From assembly GCA_023136265.1 (NCBI GenBank), contig JAGLRN010000101.1, positions 1-43,240 of the forward strand: a stretch of DNA of 43,240 nucleotides, in the 5' to 3' direction. Under the pieces are notes generated by a model. The model ran no database searches. It was not told the DNA's origin and worked only from the letters and a program-made list of their open reading frames with translations. The position numbers were made by a program, and so were the translations under genes. Positions 1 through 6,341 of the stretch are shown piece by piece (the first letter of the stretch is position 1; the number at the start of each line of letters is the position of its first letter). Source of the DNA: Thermoplasmata archaeon (lineage in GTDB: Archaea; Thermoplasmatota; Thermoplasmata; RBG-16-68-12; JAGMCJ01).

Positions 1-330
1 GAGGCGCCCATCTCTTTATTTTTTCGCGACATAGTCTTCTGCCGCCCGACGGGCTCGGAGATACTGTACAAGCAGATACGCGGTCGCGGGACGCGCTTGT
101 GCGCGGGGAAGAGATCATTCCTCATGCTCGACTTCGTGGGGAACAGCGTGCGCTTCAACGAGGGATACGTTCCCCCGAAGGAGGAGCCTCTTGACCCTGA
201 GCTGGGAGGTTCTCACCGCAGGGGAGGCGGTACGCAATGTCTGTCCCGTGGGCCTCGTATGTCTCGGTCATCCGCCCCTGCAATACGGCTGATGATATTC
301 ATTATGGTTCTCGCAAGGAGGAACGGATAA
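1..330 (+). CDS. SF2 helicase / type I restriction R-subunit-like protein, C-terminal end (5' partial)
   Basis: The reading frame is open from the first base, so the gene starts outside the window. About 50 residues in from the edge are helicase-like: a segment reading VFCRPTGSEILYKQIRGRGT followed by RLCAGK and FLMLDFVGN. Q-x-x-GRGTRL is motif VI of superfamily 2 helicases, and the LDFVGN continuation is typical of DEAD/DEAH restriction subunits of the EcoEI type, which drive ATP-dependent DNA translocation. After about residue 66 the sequence becomes Arg/Gly/Ser rich and no longer looks like a conserved domain, so the last 40 codons may be out of frame because of a frameshift, or may be a poorly conserved tail. 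No methylase or specificity subunit is visible, as the rest of the locus would lie to the left. The family call is fairly safe, the exact 3' end less so. Confidence 0.6.
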   Translation, partial: EAPISLFFRDIVFCRPTGSEILYKQIRGRGTRLCAGKRSFLMLDFVGNSVRFNEGYVPPKEEPLDPELGGSHRRGGGTQCLSRGPRMSRSSAPAIRLMIFIMVLARRNG

Positions 331-374
331 AAGGCGGGAGGACGTTGGCCAATCGGAGAAGGGGAGGAGTGAGA

Positions 375-836
375 ATGGAGCTGTATCTCGTACGACACGC
401 TGACCCGAAGAGCGAGGCGGAGGACCCTGAGCGGTCCTTGTCGGAACTCGGGGAACGGCAAGCGGACAGGGTTGGCAGGTTCGCCCTCGATGCAGGAGTG
501 AGGGTGGATCAGATTCGACACAGCGGGAAGAAACGGGCAGAGGATACTGCCGGAATCATCGGGAGACATCTCTCCCCGCCAAAGGGCGTCGTCGCCGTCA
601 TTGGAATCGCGCCAATGGACGACGTTGTTCCCGTAGCGGAGACGCTCTCGAGCGAGGAGGACGATGTCATGCTTGTCGGCCACTTACCCTTCATGAACCG
701 CCTGGTCAGCCAACTCGTGTTCGGCATTCCTGACTGCGCCGCTGTTGACTTCCCCAAAGCGGGGATGGTCTGCCTCATCCGCGAAACCGGCGGATGGACC
801 ATCGACTGGTTCGTGAATCCCAGCGTTTTGTCTTAG
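375..836 (+). CDS. SixA-like phosphohistidine phosphatase (histidine phosphatase superfamily)
   Basis: A 153-residue protein starting MELYLVRHADP. The RHA motif at residues 7-9 is the phosphate-accepting histidine of the histidine phosphatase (phosphoglycerate mutase-like) superfamily. The second catalytic histidine lies in the VGHLP motif near residue 105. Length and the short architecture fit SixA, which removes phosphate from phosphohistidine in phosphotransfer proteins. The ATG at 375 is chosen because GGGGAGGAGTGAG lies just upstream and the homology begins there; the open frame extends further left without recognisable sequence. The gene is convergent with hypE and ends 16 bases from it. 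With two histidine kinases elsewhere in the window, a role in resetting phosphorelays is possible, but this is inference. A small-molecule phosphatase role is the main alternative. Confidence 0.8.
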   Translation: MELYLVRHADPKSEAEDPERSLSELGERQADRVGRFALDAGVRVDQIRHSGKKRAEDTAGIIGRHLSPPKGVVAVIGIAPMDDVVPVAETLSSEEDDVMLVGHLPFMNRLVSQLVFGIPDCAAVDFPKAGMVCLIRETGGWTIDWFVNPSVLS

Positions 837-852
837 AGTCCGTGTCCCGTTG

Positions 853-1917
853 TCAGCAAATCCTCGGTATCGGGTCACCAACGGGCATGTCGATAATCCT
901 CTTCCCGCCAACGAGCGTCTCCAGAACGACGCCCCTAACGTCCGAAGTCGCCTCGCCGACGATTGCAGCATCCTTCCCCTCCTCGAAGGACCTCAGGGCG
1001 TCGAGGACCGCCTCTGCTTTCTCCTTGACCACCGCCACAACGATCTTGCCTTCGTTGCCTATGTCCAGCGGGTCGATGCCCAGCATCTCACACGCGGAGT
1101 GGACCGCATCACGGATCGGGATGTCCGTTTCCCTCACGGCTATCCCCACGTTGGACTTCTCGGCCCATTCGTTCAGCGTGTTCGAGAACCCTCCGCGCGT
1201 CGGGTCCTTCATGGCGACGATGCCGCCCTCCTCCAGAGCCCCGCCGATCATCTTGTTCAGGGGAGCGACGTCGCTTTGAAGCTTCGATTCGAAGCCGTAC
1301 CCCTCGCGGAAGGAGAGCACCGTTATCCCGTGGTCGCCCAGGAAGCCCGAGACGATTATCACATCGCCCACGCGCACGTTCGAGTCCCTTATCCACTCTG
1401 AATCGAACTCCCTGTACCGCCTGACCTCCTCAATGTTGGAGTCCAGGTAGGGGCTCCTCTTCCCTATGCCGGAGGTGTTGACCACGATCTGATCGAGTGC
1501 GCCCTTCTCCATGACCTTGAGGTCGCCTGTCACGATGGGAACTCCCGCCTCCCTGCCCGTCCTGCCACTGCTCGCGATGAGGCGGTCGAAGTCCTCCAGC
1601 GGGAAGCCCTCCTCGACTATGAGGCCGCAGGAGAGTGCAAGAGGTTCAGCGCCGACCGCGGAGAGGTCGTTTATCGTTCCCGCTACCGCCAGGCTACCTA
1701 TGTCCCCGCCCGGGAAGAATATCGGCTTGACGACGTAGGAGTCCGTGCTCAAGACGATACCGTCTACGACAGCGGAGTCGTCGAGCTCCTCGAGCGCCAG
1801 CTCGATCCGCTTGTCGTCTACCGTTCCGCCGAGATGCTTGAGAATCCTGTCCTTGATGAGCGAGCTCATCACCGCCCCTCCGGCGCCGTGGGCCATCGTG
1901 ATCCTGTCAGTGGGCAT
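853..1917 (-). CDS. hypE: Hydrogenase maturation protein HypE (carbamoyl dehydratase)
   Basis: A 354-residue protein of the PurM/AIR synthase superfamily. The N-terminus carries MAHGAGGAVM, the phosphate-binding region, and the protein ends in PRIC, the signature C-terminal tail of HypE. The terminal cysteine is carbamoylated by HypF, then dehydrated with ATP to a thiocyanate, which donates the CN ligands of the NiFe-hydrogenase active site. Length is normal for the family (about 330-360). The ATG at 1917 is the first start before the conserved region. No other hyp gene or hydrogenase subunit is in the window, so HypE is encoded apart from its partners here. The next gene upstream on this strand is a small membrane protein, 50 bases away, probably unrelated in function. 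SelD and ThiL share the fold, but the PRIC tail excludes them. Confidence 0.95.
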   Translation of the reverse strand: MPTDRITMAHGAGGAVMSSLIKDRILKHLGGTVDDKRIELALEELDDSAVVDGIVLSTDSYVVKPIFFPGGDIGSLAVAGTINDLSAVGAEPLALSCGLIVEEGFPLEDFDRLIASSGRTGREAGVPIVTGDLKVMEKGALDQIVVNTSGIGKRSPYLDSNIEEVRRYREFDSEWIRDSNVRVGDVIIVSGFLGDHGITVLSFREGYGFESKLQSDVAPLNKMIGGALEEGGIVAMKDPTRGGFSNTLNEWAEKSNVGIAVRETDIPIRDAVHSACEMLGIDPLDIGNEGKIVVAVVKEKAEAVLDALRSFEEGKDAAIVGEATSDVRGVVLETLVGGKRIIDMPVGDPIPRIC

Positions 1918-1969
1918 GTCTCTCCCCAGGGGCGTTAGTCAATCGGGCTATTATACGCTTTCTGATGGC

Positions 1970-2281
1970 CTATCTGTACTTGGGTCTCAGGACCTTGCGC
2001 GGCATCTTCTTCCGAGGCCTTCGCACCAGTAGGGCGCTGTAGACCGCCGATACGAATCCCAGAATGATGAAAAGGACGCCCAGCACACCGAGTATGTTGC
2101 CCATATTGACGAACATCTCTCCCATCTCATCCCATTGTGCGTAACCGGAATCAGAGCCTCCGGACAGAACCTGTGTCATGATGAAGTAGAGCACGATCAA
2201 GATGACGCCGGCTGCAAAGAGTAGTATCGTGGCCGCGACGGCCCGCGCTCTCCGCCTCTCGGGGTCATCGTAGTAGGTCAT
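1970..2281 (-). CDS. Small membrane protein of unknown function, two transmembrane segments
   Basis: A 103-residue protein with an Arg-rich cytoplasmic start (residues 8-13), a hydrophobic helix at about 16-37, an external loop rich in Gly/Ser/Asp, a second helix at about 60-85 and a very basic C-terminus (RRPRKKMPRK). By the positive-inside rule both ends lie in the cytoplasm. I do not recognise a family. It is transcribed away from the FAD oxidoreductase gene, with 92 bases between the two starts, and towards hypE. The start ATG at 2281 is the only one ahead of the first helix. Coding looks genuine from amino-acid composition and the clean two-helix layout, but no function can be offered. 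Confidence 0.65.
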   Translation of the reverse strand: MTYYDDPERRRARAVAATILLFAAGVILIVLYFIMTQVLSGGSDSGYAQWDEMGEMFVNMGNILGVLGVLFIILGFVSAVYSALLVRRPRKKMPRKVLRPKYR

Positions 2282-2337
2282 CCCATCACGGTCGGTCGAG
2301 AATCGCCCATCTCGTAGTTAGTCCTTTCGCACTTATC

Positions 2338-2350
2338 ACTTATATATATT
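2338..2350 (+). promoter_or_regulatory. TATA box of the FAD oxidoreductase gene
   Basis: A run reading ACTTATATATATT lies about 28 bases before the ATG at 2374, the spacing expected for an archaeal TATA box driving a leaderless or very short-leader transcript. Confidence 0.6.
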
Positions 2351-2373
2351 CGCGGCAGCATCGTCAGGCGAGC

Positions 2374-3603
2374 ATGAGACACGTCATAATCGGTTGCGGT
2401 GCGGCGGGTGTGAGCGCCGCAGAGGCGATAAGGAAGCACGACAGGCAGTCCGAGGTCATGATTGTGGCCAAGCAGAAGCGGCCGCCGTACTCGCTCTGCT
2501 CTCTGCCAGCGGTTCTGGCAGGGGAGATTGATCCATCCAAGATAGTCCGATTCCCGCGCGGATACTTCGATGATATAGATGTGGATCTGAGGCTTGGGAA
2601 GGAAGTGACGAAGGTACTGCCGACAGATAGGCGTGTCGTCATCGACGGACGGAAGCTGAAGTACGACAGACTGCTCATCGCCCCGGGGTCCCTCCCTCTC
2701 GTCCCCCCGATTGATGGGATTGAGAAGCGCGGCGTCTTCACTCTCACGTCACTGGAAGACGTCAGACGAATCCAGAGATACATGAGGGACAAGAAGCACG
2801 CGGTCGTGATAGGTGCCGGTTTCATCGGCATCGAAGCTGCCACGGCACTCAGGAAGCGGGGGCTCGATATCACCGTGGTCGAGATGCTCGACTCCGTGCT
2901 CCCGAGAATGCTCGATTCTGACATTGGCGGGAGGCTGCAGGGGATCATGGAGGGCGAGGGCATCAGGTTTCGTCTTGGGTGCCAGGTCACGCGGATCATT
3001 GGCGCGAAGAAGGTCGAGGGCGTTGAGGTCGGCAAGAAGCGCCTCCCCTGCGAGATGGTCGTCATGGGAATCGGCGTCCGCCCGAACATCGAATTCCTGG
3101 CGGGGTCTGGCATCCGCAAGAACATGGGCATACTCGTGAACGAGCACATGAGGACGAGCAGGCGGGACGTCTACGCGGCGGGCGATCTCACCGAGTCCTT
3201 TGACCCTTTGCGGGGGAAGAGGATGATGAACGCGATATGGCCGAACGCCGTCCTTCAGGGCCGCATTGCGGGAGAGAACATGGCGGGTGTGGAGGCCGCA
3301 TTCAGCGGTTCGTTCACCGTGAACATCATCGACGTCTTTGGCGTCTCCGCGCTTTCCATGGGCATGGCTTCCTTTGAAGATAAGGACCTCAGCGAAGAGA
3401 AGTTCGTTACCGACCGAGCTGTGAAGAAAATGCTGCTGCGAGGCGGGAAGCTGGTGGGGATGCAGTTCGTTGGTACGCTCAGGAACTCGGGTTACATGAT
3501 GAGTCTGATGCGGAAGGGCGAGGATATATCCGAGCTGCAGGATGAGATACTGGATGATAGGTTCCTATCTCCCGTCTTCGCGGGGCCTCGAGTTCGAGAG
3601 TAA
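2374..3603 (+). CDS. FAD/NAD(P)-dependent pyridine nucleotide-disulfide oxidoreductase family protein
   Basis: A 409-residue two-dinucleotide-fold flavoprotein. GCGAAG at residues 8-13 binds the FAD ADP moiety, GAGFIG near residue 148 binds NAD(P)H, and a TSRRDVYAAGD motif near 264-274 is the second FAD site. Cys42 in YSLCSLP sits where CoA-disulfide reductases and NADH oxidases carry their redox cysteine. The gene converges on the ferredoxin/AOR operon, ending 17 bases from it. In Aromatoleum aromaticum an FAD subunit of this general type (AorC) passes electrons between NAD and the AorA/AorB ferredoxin-AOR pair, so this protein may be the NAD-linked partner of the neighbouring AOR. Here it is on the opposite strand, so co-regulation is not automatic. 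A CoA-disulfide reductase or rubredoxin reductase role is the alternative. Confidence 0.85.
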   Translation: MRHVIIGCGAAGVSAAEAIRKHDRQSEVMIVAKQKRPPYSLCSLPAVLAGEIDPSKIVRFPRGYFDDIDVDLRLGKEVTKVLPTDRRVVIDGRKLKYDRLLIAPGSLPLVPPIDGIEKRGVFTLTSLEDVRRIQRYMRDKKHAVVIGAGFIGIEAATALRKRGLDITVVEMLDSVLPRMLDSDIGGRLQGIMEGEGIRFRLGCQVTRIIGAKKVEGVEVGKKRLPCEMVVMGIGVRPNIEFLAGSGIRKNMGILVNEHMRTSRRDVYAAGDLTESFDPLRGKRMMNAIWPNAVLQGRIAGENMAGVEAAFSGSFTVNIIDVFGVSALSMGMASFEDKDLSEEKFVTDRAVKKMLLRGGKLVGMQFVGTLRNSGYMMSLMRKGEDISELQDEILDDRFLSPVFAGPRVRE

Positions 3604-3620
3604 CGTAGCCCCTGACCCCA

Positions 3621-4073
3621 TTAAGGTGTCCCGAGGATCCGCTCAACCATCTCTTTGCGTTTCAGCGCCATCTCCTTCGTCTCTTCCTCGTACACGAGCG
3701 CGTTCGTGGCGCAGTACTTCACGCACATCGGGTCGCCGTTGCAGAGGTCGCACTTCACGATGTCCTTCCCGTGGACCGTGATTGCGGAATACGGACACAT
3801 CGCCGCGCACAGGCGGCAGTGTATGCACCTGTCGTCATCGTGCTTGACCACCCCGTCCTCGACCGTGTAGGCGTTCTGATGGCAGACGTCCACGCAGACT
3901 GGCTCGTCGCACTGCAGGCAGAAGACTGCATACTCGTACCGCTTGAACTCGTCCCTGATGACCGTCACCGCCGACTTACGAGGATTGCACTCGCCGAACT
4001 TCACGAGGGAGCAGGCCATCGCGCACTCCCTGCATCCCGTGCACCTCTCGGGGTAGAAGTTCAGAACCTTCAC
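3621..4073 (-). CDS. Four-cluster [4Fe-4S] ferredoxin, electron-transfer subunit of AOR
   Basis: A 150-residue polyferredoxin with four cysteine groups: CTGCRECAMAC at about 16-26, CLQCDEPVCVDVC at 52-64, CIHCRLCAAMCP at 83-94 and CDLCNGDPMCVKYC at 108-121. Four [4Fe-4S] clusters are expected, the layout of HycB/DmsB-type electron-transfer subunits and of AorA. The start is GTG at 4073, overlapping the AOR stop codon as GTGA, so translation is coupled to AOR. The protein most likely wires the tungsten site of AOR to ferredoxin or to the adjacent flavoprotein. The C-terminus is a short charged helix. The family assignment is secure; the exact redox partner is inferred from position. Confidence 0.9.
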   Translation of the reverse strand: MKVLNFYPERCTGCRECAMACSLVKFGECNPRKSAVTVIRDEFKRYEYAVFCLQCDEPVCVDVCHQNAYTVEDGVVKHDDDRCIHCRLCAAMCPYSAITVHGKDIVKCDLCNGDPMCVKYCATNALVYEEETKEMALKRKEMVERILGTP

Positions 4074-5908
4074 GGCAGCCCTCCCACGCTCTTGATCTCT
4101 TCCACCCGCGAGGGCGCCAGCATGCCTTTTTCGTCCCAGCCGCGCAGCTTGTAGTAGCGGCTGAGCATGGCGTCGAACTCATTCCTGTCTATGTGATGGC
4201 CCTTCGTCGGCCCCATCGGCATCGGATCGTCGAAGTACCGCTTGGGTAGCGTGTCGTCCTTCCTCGTCAACCCCTGCCGGATGTTGAACATCCTCTCGGT
4301 GTCGATGACGCGCTTGCCGACGGCTTCCATCTTCCTCCTTCCGTACTTCATCCCCGTCGCCGCTTCCAGCAGTGCTTCGAACCGCGGGTAGTCGAGGAAG
4401 TGCGGGCTGTTGAACCCGTGGCAGATGAACTTGCATATCCCCAGACAGTCGACGACGGCGAAGATGTTGTCCGAGAAGTAGACGGTCTTCTCCTTCCCAT
4501 CGTACGACGTCGGGTCTGGAGAGACGCCCTTCCCGTATATGCGCTCCTTCACTTCCTTTGGCAGCCGCAGGAAGATCTCCAGCGTGGGCCTGCTCCTCAG
4601 GTGGTCGGCTCCTCTGGACGCCGTCGCGATCCCCAGCGCGAAGGCCTTGATGTAGCGCACGTCGTGCGGGTCGCTCTGCGGGAGGTTCTTGACCGCTATC
4701 AGATAGTCCTCTGATTTCTTCCCGAACTTCTTGGCGGCCTGCGTGCTCTCTGCGAGTATGTCACCGAAGCCCTCCCGCCCAGCAATGTCGTGCAGGAGTG
4801 ATCTCGCCTGCTCGAAGTTCCCGAACTCCAGCTTCTCTCCGGTCATCTTCTCGTTGATGATCCCCAGCTCGAAGAGCTCGAACGCCCACGCGATAATGGT
4901 CCCCGCAGAGGACACATCTAGTCCGAGGTCGTTGGCGATGTTTTGCAGCTCAATCACCTGCTTCACGTCGTCTATCCCGACGTTCGCTCCGAGGAGCCCG
5001 ACGGACGTGTACTCCGGACCCTCCCCGCCAAGCTTGTTCCTGTGACGGCAGTGAACGATGCACGAGGAGCAGCCTATCATCTTCTCGACTTCCTTCTCGA
5101 TGTTCTCTGCGTTCAGGCTGTCCGACCACTGATTGAGCTGGCTGTTCTTTGTCCGTATCGCACCGAGCTCGTTGCTCACCTCGTAGAGGAGAGGCGTTCC
5201 GACGCTGCCGAGTATCGGCGTGAGCTTAGAGCCGAGGATGTAGTCCTCTACCTCCTTCACGACGTCGAGCAGCTTCTGCGGGTGCTTGATCTTCAATCCC
5301 ATCGTCCCGTAGGCGACGACGGCCTTCACGTTCTTGGAGCCCATGACGGCTCCGGTGCCGCATCTTCCCGCCGAGTTCTTCACACCCGTCCTCAGATTCG
5401 CGAAGCGCACGAGGTTCTCGCCCGCGGTGCCGCAGCACGCCACCTCCACGTCTCCGAGGTTCTTGCGAAACGAGACCTGAGCGTCGTTCGTGTTCATCCC
5501 CCAGTAGTCCCTCGCGTCTCGGATCTCGATGTCCCCGTCCTCGACGTAGACGTACCGGGGCTTCTTGGCCTTCCCCTTGAGAATGATGTGGTCGAATCCC
5601 GCGTAGCGCATCTCTGGGGCGAAGAACCCGCCGCAGTTGGAGTCGCCCAGGAACCCTGTCTCGGGGCTTTTGGTTGAAACGTTGAACCTTGAAGAGTTCG
5701 GAACGAGCGTCCCTGTGAGCAGTCCAGCCCCGAGAATGAGAACGTTGTTCGGGGACAGCGGGTCCACCCCTTTCCGAAGGAGCTTGTACAGAAGATAAGT
5801 GTTGATCCCCCTCCCGCCAAGGTATTTCGCCCGGATGTCCTTGGGCATGTCAACGATCTTGACGCTGTTCCTCGAGAGGTCCACTATTCCAATCTTTCTA
5901 TCGAGCAC
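4070..5908 (-). CDS. aor: Tungsten-containing aldehyde:ferredoxin oxidoreductase
   Basis: A 612-residue protein of the AOR family, normal length. The N-terminus (KIGIVDLS, then YLGGRGINTYLL) and the segment with TGFLGDSNCGGFF and GRCGTGAVMGSKNVKA match the tungstopterin-binding domain. The [4Fe-4S] ligands are visible as CSSCIVHC near residue 283 and a cysteine in CLGICKF near 488, the same spacing as Cys288/291/295/494 of Pyrococcus furiosus AOR. The enzyme oxidises aldehydes to acids, or in reverse reduces activated or free acids, with low-potential electrons. It begins with GTG at 5908, is followed by an overlapping ferredoxin gene, and is preceded by a MoaD-like gene likely involved in making the pterin cofactor. 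Substrate cannot be told from sequence; aromatic or short-chain aldehydes are both possible. Confidence 0.93.
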   Translation of the reverse strand: MLDRKIGIVDLSRNSVKIVDMPKDIRAKYLGGRGINTYLLYKLLRKGVDPLSPNNVLILGAGLLTGTLVPNSSRFNVSTKSPETGFLGDSNCGGFFAPEMRYAGFDHIILKGKAKKPRYVYVEDGDIEIRDARDYWGMNTNDAQVSFRKNLGDVEVACCGTAGENLVRFANLRTGVKNSAGRCGTGAVMGSKNVKAVVAYGTMGLKIKHPQKLLDVVKEVEDYILGSKLTPILGSVGTPLLYEVSNELGAIRTKNSQLNQWSDSLNAENIEKEVEKMIGCSSCIVHCRHRNKLGGEGPEYTSVGLLGANVGIDDVKQVIELQNIANDLGLDVSSAGTIIAWAFELFELGIINEKMTGEKLEFGNFEQARSLLHDIAGREGFGDILAESTQAAKKFGKKSEDYLIAVKNLPQSDPHDVRYIKAFALGIATASRGADHLRSRPTLEIFLRLPKEVKERIYGKGVSPDPTSYDGKEKTVYFSDNIFAVVDCLGICKFICHGFNSPHFLDYPRFEALLEAATGMKYGRRKMEAVGKRVIDTERMFNIRQGLTRKDDTLPKRYFDDPMPMGPTKGHHIDRNEFDAMLSRYYKLRGWDEKGMLAPSRVEEIKSVGGLP

Positions 5909-5951
5909 CTGCTTCCCCTTTTTGGAGCCTATGCAAGCCGTCCATAAGAAA

Positions 5952-6239
5952 TTATCCGCCCGCCGCTGCTGCGAGCAGTGTCACCTCGTCTCCGTCCCTG
6001 ACAGTCTCTTTCATCGCGCTTTCCGTCAGCGGCCTTCCGTTGAGAATGACATTGATGGCGTAGTCGATGCTCCCGTCCTTTGCGAATATGGCCTCGCCGA
6101 GCTTCGGATACTTGTTTCCCGCCTCTTTGACGAGGCTCTCCACGCTGCCACCGGCGAATCCGATTGCTAGCTCCGATTCACCAACAGTCTGCCTCAAGGA
6201 ACTCAAAAGACGAAGCCTGACCTTCACATCTCGTTCCAT
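5952..6239 (-). CDS. MoaD/ThiS-like ubiquitin-fold sulfur carrier protein
   Basis: A 95-residue beta-grasp protein ending in Gly-Gly, the tail that is adenylated and thiocarboxylated in MoaD, ThiS and archaeal SAMP proteins. The start of the fold (VKVRLRLLSSLRQ) and the middle segment INVILNGRPL followed by DGDEVTLLAAAAGG are typical of MoaD. It sits immediately upstream of AOR on the same strand, so its likely job is sulfur transfer for the dithiolene of the tungstopterin. The start is uncertain: ATG at 6239 is annotated, but a TATA-like sequence centred near 6254 would place transcription start at about 6227, exactly at an in-frame GTG that begins the conserved fold. That would give a 91-residue product. 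A longer GTG start at 6284 lies upstream of the TATA box and is unlikely. Confidence 0.85.
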   Translation of the reverse strand: MERDVKVRLRLLSSLRQTVGESELAIGFAGGSVESLVKEAGNKYPKLGEAIFAKDGSIDYAINVILNGRPLTESAMKETVRDGDEVTLLAAAAGG

Positions 6240-6249
6240 CCAGCGCCCG

Positions 6250-6258
6250 TATAAATAG
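6250..6258 (-). promoter_or_regulatory. TATA box upstream of the moaD-aor-ferredoxin operon
   Basis: Read on the minus strand the segment is CTATTTATA. It lies 26-27 bases from the in-frame GTG at 6227, which suggests a leaderless transcript for the MoaD-like gene. Confidence 0.45.
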
Positions 6259-6303
6259 ATTGGCTTGCCAGAACACCTGGACACGTGGCCAAAGCGAGGA
6301 AAT

Positions 6304-6313
6304 CTTTTTATGG
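6304..6313 (+). promoter_or_regulatory. TATA box of the DUF2339 gene
   Basis: CTTTTTATGG lies about 34 bases before the ATG at 6342. A GGAG ribosome site at 6333-6336 falls in the short leader, five bases from the start. Confidence 0.5.
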
Positions 6314-6341
6314 CTCAGTCCGATGAACTGACGGAGTTCGG

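Noticed and set aside
4943-5677. Long open frame on the plus strand across the AOR gene
   Set aside because: It is antisense to a clear AOR, and its product is rich in Arg/Val/His/Leu without any motif. High GC codon bias makes such shadows.
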